From Streptomyces sp. LHD-70 (lineage in GTDB: Bacteria > Actinomycetota > Actinomycetes > Streptomycetales > Streptomycetaceae), in contig NZ_JAVIFW010000009.1 in the NCBI RefSeq assembly GCF_031157275.1, forward strand, positions 248,001-312,000: 64,000 bases of DNA, written 5' to 3'. The notes under the pieces are model-generated. The model saw only the letters and a program-made list of their open reading frames with translations, was not told the DNA's origin and made no database searches. Shown in pieces: positions 36,545-44,376 of the stretch (positions are counted from its first letter, which is position 1; every line of letters starts with the position of its first letter). The translations under genes and the position numbers were made by a program.

Positions 36545-37027
36545 TCAGGACGCGAGGACTTCGTCGAGCAGAGCCTCGGCCTTGTCTTCGTTGGTGTTCT
36601 CAGCGAGGGCCAGCTCGCTCACCAGGATCTGCCGCGCCTTGGCGAGCATGCGCTTCTCACCGGCGGACAGTCCGCGCTCCCGCTCGCGACGCCACAGGTC
36701 ACGCACCACTTCAGCGACCTTGATGACATCGCCGGAGGCGAGCTTCTCGAGATTTGCCTTGTAGCGCCTGGACCAGTTCGTGGGCTCCTCGGCATACGGC
36801 GCGCGCAGCACCTCGAAGACCCGGTCGAGCCCGTCCTGACCAACAACGTCGCGTACGCCGACGAACTCCGCATTGTCCGCTGGCACACGAACCGTCAGAT
36901 CGCCCTGGGCGACCTTCAGCACCAAGTAGGTCTTGTCCACGCCTTTGATCTGGCGAGTTTCGATGGCCTCGATCAGCGCGGCCCCGTGATGGGGATAGAC
37001 CACGGTGTCGCCAACCTTGAACGTCAT
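36545..37027 (-). CDS. carD: CarD-family transcription regulator
   Basis: 160 residues. N-terminal RNA polymerase-interacting domain (MTFKVGDTVVYPHHGAALIEAIE) followed by a helical DNA-contacting domain with LSAGEKRMLAKARQILVSELALA. CarD binds the polymerase beta subunit, stabilises open complexes at rRNA and housekeeping promoters, and is essential in mycobacteria. The ATG at 37027 follows GGGGTACC; a longer frame exists but lacks family support. Its own promoter is probably in the 37046 area (TAGGAT). Confidence 0.93.
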   Translation of the reverse strand: MTFKVGDTVVYPHHGAALIEAIETRQIKGVDKTYLVLKVAQGDLTVRVPADNAEFVGVRDVVGQDGLDRVFEVLRAPYAEEPTNWSRRYKANLEKLASGDVIKVAEVVRDLWRRERERGLSAGEKRMLAKARQILVSELALAENTNEDKAEALLDEVLAS

Positions 37028-37636
37028 GTGACAGGTACCCCTTCCGTGGCTATCCATCCTAACACGAGAACGGCCTCTTCTGAATGGCGTTTTCGCAGGT
37101 CAGGGCATATCTCGGGGCTTGACAACGGTGCCAGGATCGTGCTGCGCGGGCTTTCCGGATGCGGGTATTCGCAGGTCGGAGCGGCTGTCCGGGGAGCCTG
37201 AAACACGGCCGCCACAGATGCCCGCGACCCCTCTCAAGAGGTCGAACGTCCCGGTTTGCACACTTCAAAGAGAGCGGCTTCCGCTACTCCGTTCGGTGTC
37301 CTGAGAGCCGTTCGAGACAAGTGTGAACGCTTGTGGCGGGAATCCAGAATTGATCAGGCGAGGCGTGAAGATCAATTCCTGTGGCCGCCTCGCATTCCTT
37401 ACCTGAAATCCACCGAGCGGTCGACGCGATGGATATGTGAATCCCGGACCACACTCATTCGGCCACATCACGGCACGGGTCGATACCCATGCTCCGCTGC
37501 GGACGGCGGGCGACGTAGGGGCGGGTCGGGTGCGGTGCTCCGACGGGGGCTCGGTAATCTAAGCGCGCTGTCAGACCACTACGGACGGCCACAACAGCCG
37601 TCCCGTACCGCCCACGTTCAAGGAGTTGCCGCCGCC
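37028..37636. promoter_or_regulatory. 609-bp divergent regulatory region of carD and the lipoprotein gene
   Basis: No gene is supported: frames crossing it lack codon bias. Toward carD, TAGGAT on the minus strand (37046-37051 area) could be a -10. On the plus strand TTGACA (37119-37124) is a good -35, but no clear -10 follows at 17-18 bp. A second candidate near 37555 (GGTAATCTAA) fits the lipoprotein gene. The large size suggests several promoters. Confidence 0.45.
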
Positions 37637-38329
37637 GTGAGCCGCAGCCTTCGACGCGGCACCATCGCCGCCACCGCCCTCGGGTTCGCCATCGCCACCC
37701 TCGCCGCGTGCGGTGCGGGCAACAACGCCCAGACCCTTGAGATCAAGCCGGACAACGCCGCGATCTCGGTCGGCGACATCAAGATCCAGAACGCGACGGT
37801 GATCACCCAGCCCGACCTGAAGTCCACGGGTCCCGCGGCGATCTCCGCGACCGTGTTCAACGAGGGCACCAAGGCGCAGGTCCTGGAGTCCATCAAGATC
37901 GAGGGCACCGACAAGGCCGCCGAGCTCAAGCCCGCCAAGGGCAGCGGCAAGCTGACCGTCCCGGCCGGCGGCTCCCTGGTCATCGGCGGCGCGGGCAACG
38001 CCTCCGCCTCCCTGCCGAGCAGCCGTGAGGCGGTTCAGGACGGCAACGCCCAGCGGGTCACCTTCTCCTTCAGCGAGACCGGCGACGTCCGGATGCGCCC
38101 GTTCGTCGTGCCCGCGACCAGCTACTTCAAGAAGTGGGGCCCGAGCGAGGTCCCCGCGGCCCCCGACGCCAAGCCGAGCCAGAGCGCGACCCCGTCCGGC
38201 GGCGCCTCCGGCAAGCCCGCCGAGGGCGCCACGGAGGGCGCGGGCGAGGGCGCGAACGGCACCCCGTCCAACGGCACTCCGGCGAACGGCGCGTCCGACG
38301 CCGCCGGGCACGCGGGCGCCGGCCACTGA
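37637..38329 (+). CDS. Lipoprotein, copper-chaperone-like region possible
   Basis: 230 residues. Signal peptide with lipobox TLAAC (cysteine near residue 25). The body has a beta-sandwich look (IKIQNATVITQPDLKSTGPAAISATVFNEGT, NAQRVTFSFSETGDVRMRPFVVP) as in actinobacterial DUF461/copper-chaperone-like lipoproteins. A Pro/Gly/Ser/Ala-rich tail of 70 residues ends the chain. GTG start after AAGGAGTTGCC, spacing 11. Convergent with phoP. In S. coelicolor a lipoprotein stands at this place in the order. Exact function unknown. Confidence 0.8.
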   Translation: MSRSLRRGTIAATALGFAIATLAACGAGNNAQTLEIKPDNAAISVGDIKIQNATVITQPDLKSTGPAAISATVFNEGTKAQVLESIKIEGTDKAAELKPAKGSGKLTVPAGGSLVIGGAGNASASLPSSREAVQDGNAQRVTFSFSETGDVRMRPFVVPATSYFKKWGPSEVPAAPDAKPSQSATPSGGASGKPAEGATEGAGEGANGTPSNGTPANGASDAAGHAGAGH

Positions 38330-38351
38330 CGCCGCCCGCCCGGTACGCACG

Positions 38352-38390
38352 GAAGGGCCCCACCGCCGAGATCTGGCGGTGGGGCCCTTC
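38352..38390. terminator. Bidirectional terminator after phoP and the lipoprotein
   Basis: Perfect 16-bp stem (GAAGGGCCCCACCGCC and complement) with a 7-nt loop. Confidence 0.92.
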
Positions 38391-38414
38391 GCGTACGTCA
38401 GTGGCCGGGCCGGT

Positions 38415-39095
38415 CTACGGCTCGAACTTGTAGCCCAGGCCGCGGACCGTGACCAGGTAGCGCGGGGCGCCCGGGTCCGGCTCGATCTTGGCGCGCAGGC
38501 GCTTCACGTGGACGTCGAGGGTCTTGGTGTCGCCCACGTAGTCGGCGCCCCAGACCCGGTCGATGAGCTGCATACGGGTCAGGACGCGACCCGCGTTGCG
38601 CAGCAGCATCTCCAGGAGGTCGAACTCCTTGAGCGGCAGGTCGACCTTGGAGCCGGAGACCGTGACGACGTGGCGGTCCACATCCATCCGGACCGGGCCC
38701 GCCTCCAGGGCGGCCGGGGTGACCTCCTCGGGCTCGCCGCGGCGGCGCAGGACGGCGCGGATACGGGCGACCAGCTCGCGGGACGAGAAGGGCTTGGTGA
38801 CGTAGTCGTCGGCTCCTATTTCGAGGCCGACGACCTTGTCGATCTCGCTGTCCTTGGCCGTCACCATGATCACGGGGACGTTGGAGCGGCCGCGCAGCTG
38901 GCGGCAGACCTCGGTGCCGGGCAGGCCGGGCAGCATCAGGTCGAGCAGGACCAGGTCGGCGCCGTTGCGCTCGAACTCGTCGAGCCCGTCCGGGCCGGTG
39001 GCCGCGATGGCGACCTCGAAGCCCTCCTTGCGGAGCATGTACGACAGGGCATCGCTGAAGGATTCCTCGTCCTCGACGACGAGCACTCGGGTCAC
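38415..39095 (-). CDS. phoP: PhoP phosphate-response regulator
   Basis: 226 residues, OmpR class. Receiver with Asp9/Glu10 and phospho-site Asp52 (LVLLDLMLP), Thr (MVTAKD) and Lys (YVTKPFS). The C-terminal winged helix has LPLKEFDLLEMLLRNAGRVLTR, TLDVHVKRLRAKI and YLVTVRGLGYKFEP. Under phosphate limitation PhoP~P activates pho genes and represses antibiotic genes. Its start overlaps phoR by four bases (ATGA), as in other streptomycetes. Confidence 0.95.
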   Translation of the reverse strand: MTRVLVVEDEESFSDALSYMLRKEGFEVAIAATGPDGLDEFERNGADLVLLDLMLPGLPGTEVCRQLRGRSNVPVIMVTAKDSEIDKVVGLEIGADDYVTKPFSSRELVARIRAVLRRRGEPEEVTPAALEAGPVRMDVDRHVVTVSGSKVDLPLKEFDLLEMLLRNAGRVLTRMQLIDRVWGADYVGDTKTLDVHVKRLRAKIEPDPGAPRYLVTVRGLGYKFEP

Positions 39096-40402
39096 GGAAG
39101 GACCTCCGGGGCAGGGATCGGCTCGCGGGTCTCGCGAGCCTCACGGTCGTGCTGAGCGGTGTGGGTGTCAGTCTCTGGGTCGTGGTCCGGTTCGCCGGAT
39201 TCCTCACCGTCGAGGTCCGTGATTCCGGTGGGGCTCTGGCCGCGGTCGCGGGCGGCGCCCGCCTCCGGCAGCCGCAGGGTGAAAGTGGAGCCCTGTCCTT
39301 CGGAGCTCCACACGGTGACTTCCCCGCCGTGCGAGGCGGCCACGTGCTTGACGATGGCGAGACCGAGGCCGGTGCCGCCGGTGGCCCGGGAGCGGGCCGG
39401 GTCGACGCGGTAGAAGCGTTCGAAGATGCGCTCCTTGTCCCGGTCGGAGATGCCGATGCCCTGGTCGGTCACGGCGATCTCGATGAGGTCGCCGCCGGGG
39501 GCGCTGACCCGGCGCGCGGCTATCCCCACGCGCGTGCGGGCCGGGCTGTAGTTCACGGCGTTCTCGACGAGGTTGCCGAGGGCTGCGGCGAGCTGGCCGC
39601 GGTTCCCCCAGATGTGCAGGTCGGCGGTGCCTCCCGCGGCCATATTGATCTGCTTCGTACCGGCCTGGTGGCGGCAGCGGTCGATGGCCTCGGTGACGAG
39701 TTCGTCGACGCGGACCGGCTCGGCGTCCTCGAGCGGGTCGTCGTTCTGCACGCGCGAGAGGTCGATGAGCTCCTGGACCAGGTTGGTCAGGCGGGTGGCC
39801 TCTATCTGCATGCGGCCCGCGAACCGCTCCACGGCCTCGGGGTCGTCGGCCGCGTCCATGACCGCCTCGGAGAGCAGGCTCAGGGCGCCGACGGGGGTCT
39901 TCAGCTCGTGCGACACGTTGGCGACGAAGTCGCGTCGTACCGCCTCGATGCGGCGGGCCTCGGTGAGGTCCTCGACGAGCAGCAGCACGAGCCGGGAGCC
40001 GAGCGGGGCGACGCGGGCGGAGACCGCGAGGGCGTCGCCGCGACCGGTGCCGCGGCGTGGCAGGTCCAGCTCGACCTGGCGTATCTCACCGTCGCGGCGG
40101 GTGTCCCGGGCCATCTGCAGCATCGGCTCGACGGCGAGCTTGCCGCCGCGTACGAGCCCGAGGGCGTACGCGGCCGAGCTGGCCTTGACGACCGCGTCGG
40201 CCTCGTCGAGTACGACCGCGGAGGAGCGGAGCACGGAGAGGACCGTGTCCACGCCCGGCGGGAGGACGGCGTCGGTATGCAGGGAGGTGCGGGTGGGGCG
40301 TTTCTGGTCGCGCTCGCTCCAGCGGAACGCCAGCATGGCGATCACACCGGTGCACACCCCGGCGATCGCTGCCGCTGCGGCGACCGCCGCGTTCACGTCC
40401 AT
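39092..40402 (-). CDS. phoR: PhoR phosphate sensor kinase
   Basis: 436 residues. One membrane helix at the N-terminus (residues 4-25) without a large outside loop, then a PAS-like region and HisKA with His165 (VANVSHELKTP). The ATPase is complete: NLVENAVNYS, DQGIGISDRD, RFYRVDPARSRATGGTGLGLAI. The tail of about 45 residues is acidic and disordered (DGEESGEPDHDPETDTH). Autophosphorylates in phosphate limitation and passes the phosphate to PhoP. PhoU (divergent) restrains the pair. Start at ATG MDVNAAV. Confidence 0.95.
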   Translation of the reverse strand: MDVNAAVAAAAAIAGVCTGVIAMLAFRWSERDQKRPTRTSLHTDAVLPPGVDTVLSVLRSSAVVLDEADAVVKASSAAYALGLVRGGKLAVEPMLQMARDTRRDGEIRQVELDLPRRGTGRGDALAVSARVAPLGSRLVLLLVEDLTEARRIEAVRRDFVANVSHELKTPVGALSLLSEAVMDAADDPEAVERFAGRMQIEATRLTNLVQELIDLSRVQNDDPLEDAEPVRVDELVTEAIDRCRHQAGTKQINMAAGGTADLHIWGNRGQLAAALGNLVENAVNYSPARTRVGIAARRVSAPGGDLIEIAVTDQGIGISDRDKERIFERFYRVDPARSRATGGTGLGLAIVKHVAASHGGEVTVWSSEGQGSTFTLRLPEAGAARDRGQSPTGITDLDGEESGEPDHDPETDTHTAQHDREARETREPIPAPEVLP

Positions 40403-40475
40403 GTCTTCAGGTTATGCACGGTCTGATGCCAGGCCATACCGGTCGAGCTGTCATCTCGAACACTCGTCGCCCAGA

Positions 40476-40615
40476 GTTCACCGGAGGTACGGGGGTGGTT
40501 CATTTGGGTGGCGCGGCCACATCGGTGCAGGTGGAGAGGTGGGGCGAATGGGGCATTCGGGGCAGCGGTCGCGTCGCTCAGAGTTCACCTTGGAGACAGA
40601 GGCGATTCACACGGG
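40476..40615. promoter_or_regulatory. Two PHO boxes in the phoR-phoU divergent region
   Basis: Each box has 11-nt direct-repeat units with the GTTCACC core. Box one: GTTCACCGGAG (40476), a degenerate unit, GTTCATTTGGG (40498). Box two: GTTCACCTTGG (40583), a degenerate unit, ATTCACACGGG (40605). PhoP binds such units in the S. coelicolor phoU-phoRP region, so autoregulation of both genes is expected. The degenerate middle unit is usual for this operator. Confidence 0.78.
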
Positions 40616-40728
40616 GTGCCGGTCCCCGTCGCGTTCCGGCCGCACCGTGGGAGCGTGGGGTCACAGCCCCGAAAGCTGGCAGCGGGGGGCGGTGACCCCT
40701 GGCGGCACGTACTCAGAGAGGGAACTCC

Positions 40729-41412
40729 ATGCGGGACGCGTACCACGAGGAACTTGACTCGATCGGCGAAGGCCTGGTCGAGATGGCCCGCCTTGTCGGG
40801 TCGGCGATCGGGCGCGCCACCACGGCCATGCTCGACTCGGACCTGAAGCTCGCCGAGAACGTCATCGCGGGGGACCAGAAGGTCGACGATCTGCAGCACG
40901 ACCTGGAGGCGCGGGCGATAGCCCTGCTGGCCCGCCAGCAGCCGGTCGCGACCGATCTGCGGATCGTGGTCACCTCGCTGCGGATGAGCGCCGACCTGGA
41001 GCGCTCCGGCGACCTGGCCCAGCACGTCGCGAAGCTGGCCCGGCTGCGCTTCCCGGAGTCCGTCGTCCCGAACGACCTGCACGCCACGATCCTGGAGATG
41101 GGCCAGCTCGCGCAGCGCCTGATGGCGAAGGCCGCGGAGGTCATCATCACCAAGGACATCGATCTGGCCCTGCAGCTGGAGCAGGACGACGACGAGATGG
41201 ACCAGCTGCACCGCACGCTGTTCCAGCACCTGATGGACGACCGCTGGAAGCACGGCATCGAGACGGCGGTCGACGTCACGCTCCTCGGCCGCTACTACGA
41301 GCGCTTCGCGGACCACGCGGTGTCGGTGGCGAAGCGCGTGGTGTACCTGGTGACGGGCGAACACGCGGACGAGCTCCAGCCGCCTACGGGGCCGGAGGTC
41401 GCGGGGGCGTAA
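40729..41412 (+). CDS. phoU: PhoU phosphate-signalling regulator
   Basis: 227 residues, all helical. Two three-helix bundles carry the metal-binding signatures E-x-x-x-D-L-Q (VDDLQHDLEAR, MDQLHRTLFQ) and ADLERSGDLAQHVAKLA and LGRYYERFADHAVSVAKRV. PhoU links the Pst transporter to PhoR and prevents kinase activity when phosphate is plentiful. Divergent from phoR with two PHO boxes between them. A GAGAGGGAACTCC ribosome site precedes the ATG. Confidence 0.95.
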   Translation: MRDAYHEELDSIGEGLVEMARLVGSAIGRATTAMLDSDLKLAENVIAGDQKVDDLQHDLEARAIALLARQQPVATDLRIVVTSLRMSADLERSGDLAQHVAKLARLRFPESVVPNDLHATILEMGQLAQRLMAKAAEVIITKDIDLALQLEQDDDEMDQLHRTLFQHLMDDRWKHGIETAVDVTLLGRYYERFADHAVSVAKRVVYLVTGEHADELQPPTGPEVAGA

Positions 41413-41498
41413 GCGCGCTCTCGGTGCCCGGCGGGGGCACGGTGCGGAGGGGCTCGGTCCGGATGGACCGGGCCCTTTCTCTGTGATCGTTTGGCCTC

Positions 41499-42131
41499 AT
41501 GACAGAACTGACGGGGAACGCCGGCGGCCGACTGTGGCAGTGGCTCCACGAATACAGCGAGCTGGGGCACTGCCTGACCCTCAGCCGAGGCCTGACAGCA
41601 GACGACGTGATGCGGGCGTACGACGTGGATCCGGCGACCGCCGCGGCGGTGACGATCGAGGGGGCCTACGAAATCGAGCCGGAGGACGACGACGAGTCCG
41701 ACGCGGAGGGCTCGGTGGTCCGGTTCGGGCACAGCCGCGGCTGGGGCTTCTCCGTCGAGCAGCTCGGCTCGGCGGGCGGCTACGACCCCGTCCTGTCGCG
41801 GCTCTCCGCGGGCACGGAGACGGTGGCCCTGACGTACACCGGTGACGGCATGACCTGGGTCACGCACTCCAGGGACGGGGTCCTGCTGAGCAGCTTCGAG
41901 CCCCTGATGCCCAGCCTGGTCCGGCACGGCACGGGTCCGCACGAACTCGCCGATCTGGTGCAGGCGTTCATGGACGCGCAGGGCGGGGAGTGGGACCTGG
42001 ACGGCGGCCCGTCCCCGGACCGGATCATGCTCGGCCTGGTGGAGGAGCGCTTCGGCTGCTGCCCCTCCCCCACGGTCCTCGACGGGCGGCTGCCCACGGC
42101 GTACGTACGGGACGAGGAGCCCTGGAGCTGA
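41499..42131 (+). CDS. DUF6461-type hypothetical protein
   Basis: 210 residues, acidic. Features WQWLHEYSELGHCLTLSRGLTADDVMRAYDVD at the N-terminus and ETVALTYTGDGMTWVTHSRDG in the middle, like the many actinobacterial DUF6461 proteins whose function is unknown. No membrane or signal segment. Lies behind phoU with an 86-bp gap and ends at a strong hairpin. It might be PHO-controlled by readthrough. Confidence 0.75.
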   Translation: MTELTGNAGGRLWQWLHEYSELGHCLTLSRGLTADDVMRAYDVDPATAAAVTIEGAYEIEPEDDDESDAEGSVVRFGHSRGWGFSVEQLGSAGGYDPVLSRLSAGTETVALTYTGDGMTWVTHSRDGVLLSSFEPLMPSLVRHGTGPHELADLVQAFMDAQGGEWDLDGGPSPDRIMLGLVEERFGCCPSPTVLDGRLPTAYVRDEEPWS

Positions 42132-42159
42132 CCGCGTCCGCCCTGCCTGGGGCAACGAC

Positions 42160-42200
42160 AGGCCCCCTGCTCGCGGAGCTTCCGCAGGCAGGGGGCCTGA
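42160..42200. terminator. Terminator between DUF6461 gene and gpmA
   Basis: CAGGCCCCCTGC and GCAGGGGGCCTG, a perfect 12-bp stem with a 17-nt loop. Confidence 0.88.
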
Positions 42201-42240
42201 TCGTGTGGAACTACGTGGATCTCCGTAGATCCATATGGAT

Positions 42241-43002
42241 CTACTTCTTCTTGCCCTGGTTCTTGACCGCCTCGATCGCCGCCGCGGCCGCATCCGGGTC
42301 GAGGTAGGTGCCGCCCGGCTTCAGCGGCTTGAAGTCGGCGTCCAGTTCGTACGCGAGCGGGATGCCCGTCGGGATGTTGAGGCCCGCGATGTCCGCGTCC
42401 GAGATGCCGTCCAGGTGCTTGACCAGGGCGCGCAGGGAGTTGCCGTGGGCGGCGACCAGGACCGTGTGGCCGTCGAGCAGGTCCGGGACGATGCCGTCGA
42501 ACCAGTACGGGAGCATGCGGACGACGACGTCCTTCAGGCACTCCGTCTGCGGGCGCAGCTCCGGCGGGAGCGCGGCGTAACGCGGGTCGTCGAACTGGGA
42601 GTACTCCGCGTCGCGGTCGAGCGCCGGCGGCGGGGTGTCGTACGAGCGGCGCCACAGCATGAACTGCTCCTCGCCGAACTCCGCGAGGGTCTGCGCCTTG
42701 TCCTTGCCCTGCAGGGCGCCGTAGTGACGCTCGTTCAGGCGCCAGGAGCGGTGGACCGGGATCCAGTGGCGGTCGGCGGCCTCGAGCGCCAGCTGCGCGG
42801 TGCGGATCGCGCGCTTCTGGAGCGAGGTGTGCACGACGTCGGGGAGCAGGCCGGCGTCCTTGAGCAGCTCACCGCCGCGGACCGCCTCCTTCTCGCCCTT
42901 CTCGTTGAGATTGACGTCCACCCAGCCGGTGAACAGGTTCTTCGCGTTCCACTCGCTCTCGCCGTGGCGGAGGAGGATCAGCTTGTACGGTGCGTCGGCC
43001 AT
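42241..43002 (-). CDS. gpmA: 2,3-bisphosphoglycerate-dependent phosphoglycerate mutase
   Basis: 253 residues. RHGESEWN (His13 is the phospho-histidine) with LNERHYGALQGKDK and AAHGNSLRALVKHL complete the active site. It interconverts 3- and 2-phosphoglycerate in glycolysis and gluconeogenesis. Lys-rich tail NQGKKK is usual. ATG MADAPYK is the accepted start. The promoter lies in the 90-bp divergent gap to the MFS gene. Confidence 0.95.
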   Translation of the reverse strand: MADAPYKLILLRHGESEWNAKNLFTGWVDVNLNEKGEKEAVRGGELLKDAGLLPDVVHTSLQKRAIRTAQLALEAADRHWIPVHRSWRLNERHYGALQGKDKAQTLAEFGEEQFMLWRRSYDTPPPALDRDAEYSQFDDPRYAALPPELRPQTECLKDVVVRMLPYWFDGIVPDLLDGHTVLVAAHGNSLRALVKHLDGISDADIAGLNIPTGIPLAYELDADFKPLKPGGTYLDPDAAAAAIEAVKNQGKKK

Positions 43003-43092
43003 GTGTCCGAGCCTAATGGAAAAGATGTGGCGCGCCGCCCGGGCCCCAAGTAATCTGCGCTCGCCGCATTGACCTATTACACGCCGGGGGCC

Positions 43093-44376
43093 GTGTTGTC
43101 TGTCGCTTCTCTCCAACGGGCCGTCAGAGAAAGCGTTTCCGGCCTTCCGCGCGAGTTCTGGTGGCTGTGGACGAGCACGCTGGTGAACCGGCTCGGCGCC
43201 TTCGTCGCCACGTTCATGGCGCTCTACCTGACCCTGGAGCGCGGCTACTCCGCCTCGTACGCGGGTCTCGTCGCCGCGCTGCACGGGCTCGGCGGTGTCG
43301 TCTCGTCGCTCGTGGCGGGCGTCCTGACGGACCGGATCGGGCGGCGGCCCACGCTGGTCTTCGCGCATGTCTCCACCGCGCTCTCGGTGGCGCTGCTCGG
43401 CTTCATGCAGGAACCGCTCGCGATCGCCGCGGTGGCGCTCCTCGTCGGGATGGCGTCCAACGCCTCGCGGCCCGCGGTGCAGGCGATGATGGCGGACATC
43501 GTGCGCCCCGAGGACCGGGTGCGGGCCTTCGCGCTCAACTACTGGGCGATCAACATGGGGTTCGCGCTCAGCTCGATGGCGGCGGGCTTCATCGCCGAGT
43601 ACAGCTACCTCGCCGGCTTCCTCGGCGAGGCCGTCCTCACGCTGGCCTGCGCGGTCCTGGTCTTCCTGAAGCTGCCCGAGTCCCGGCCGGTGAAGGCTCC
43701 GGGGAGCGCGGGCGCGGACGACGAGCACGTCAGCCTCGGCACCGTGGTGCGCAACGGCCGCTTCATGGGCGTCGTCGGCCTGTCCTTCCTGGTCGCGCTG
43801 GTCTTCCAGCAGGGGTACGTAGCGCTGCCCGTGGCGATGGGCGCGGACGGCTTCTCCAGCTCGGACTTCGGCGTCGCGATCGCCGTCAACGGCGTCCTGA
43901 TCGTGGCCCTGCAGATCCCGGTGACGCGCTTCATCGAGCACCGCGACCCGCGCCGCCTCCTGGTGCTCTCGTCGCTGCTCGCGGGGTACGGCTTCGGCCT
44001 GACCGCCTTCGCCGGTTCGCTCGGGATGTACGCCCTGGCGGTGTGCGTGTGGACGCTCGCCGAGATCGTCAACGCCCCGACGCAGACGAGCCTCGTCGTC
44101 CGCCTCTCCCCCGTGCACGGCCGCGGCCGCTACCAGGGCATGTACACCCTGTCCTGGGCCGTCGCCGCCCTTGCCGCGCCGCTGCTCGGCGGCCAGATCA
44201 TCGACCGGTACGGGGCCGGGTGGCTGTGGGCGGGCTGCGCCCTGGTCGGCACGGTGGCGGCGCTGGGGTACTGGGTGCTGATGCGGGGGCTGCCGACGGA
44301 GGATCCGCAGGCCCCGGTCGAATCCGCCTCCGCGCGGGCGGCCGACGACACCGAGGCCGCCGAGGTCAGCGCCTGA
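43093..44376 (+). CDS. MFS transporter, 12 helices
   Basis: 427 residues from GTG 43093 (GGGGG just upstream), chosen over a TTG 24 bases earlier. Motif A is GVLTDRIGRRPT after helix 2. Twelve hydrophobic segments are evident. Resembles actinobacterial sugar-phosphate or drug exporters of the MdtH/YajR kind, but no substrate motif is decisive. Its last 11 bases overlap the convergent beta-helix gene, so they share a terminator or have none. Confidence 0.85.
   Translation: MLSVASLQRAVRESVSGLPREFWWLWTSTLVNRLGAFVATFMALYLTLERGYSASYAGLVAALHGLGGVVSSLVAGVLTDRIGRRPTLVFAHVSTALSVALLGFMQEPLAIAAVALLVGMASNASRPAVQAMMADIVRPEDRVRAFALNYWAINMGFALSSMAAGFIAEYSYLAGFLGEAVLTLACAVLVFLKLPESRPVKAPGSAGADDEHVSLGTVVRNGRFMGVVGLSFLVALVFQQGYVALPVAMGADGFSSSDFGVAIAVNGVLIVALQIPVTRFIEHRDPRRLLVLSSLLAGYGFGLTAFAGSLGMYALAVCVWTLAEIVNAPTQTSLVVRLSPVHGRGRYQGMYTLSWAVAALAAPLLGGQIIDRYGAGWLWAGCALVGTVAALGYWVLMRGLPTEDPQAPVESASARAADDTEAAEVSA

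Noticed and set aside
37256..37636. N-terminal extension of the lipoprotein
   Set aside because: It would put 127 non-biased codons before a good signal peptide and a reasonable ribosome site.
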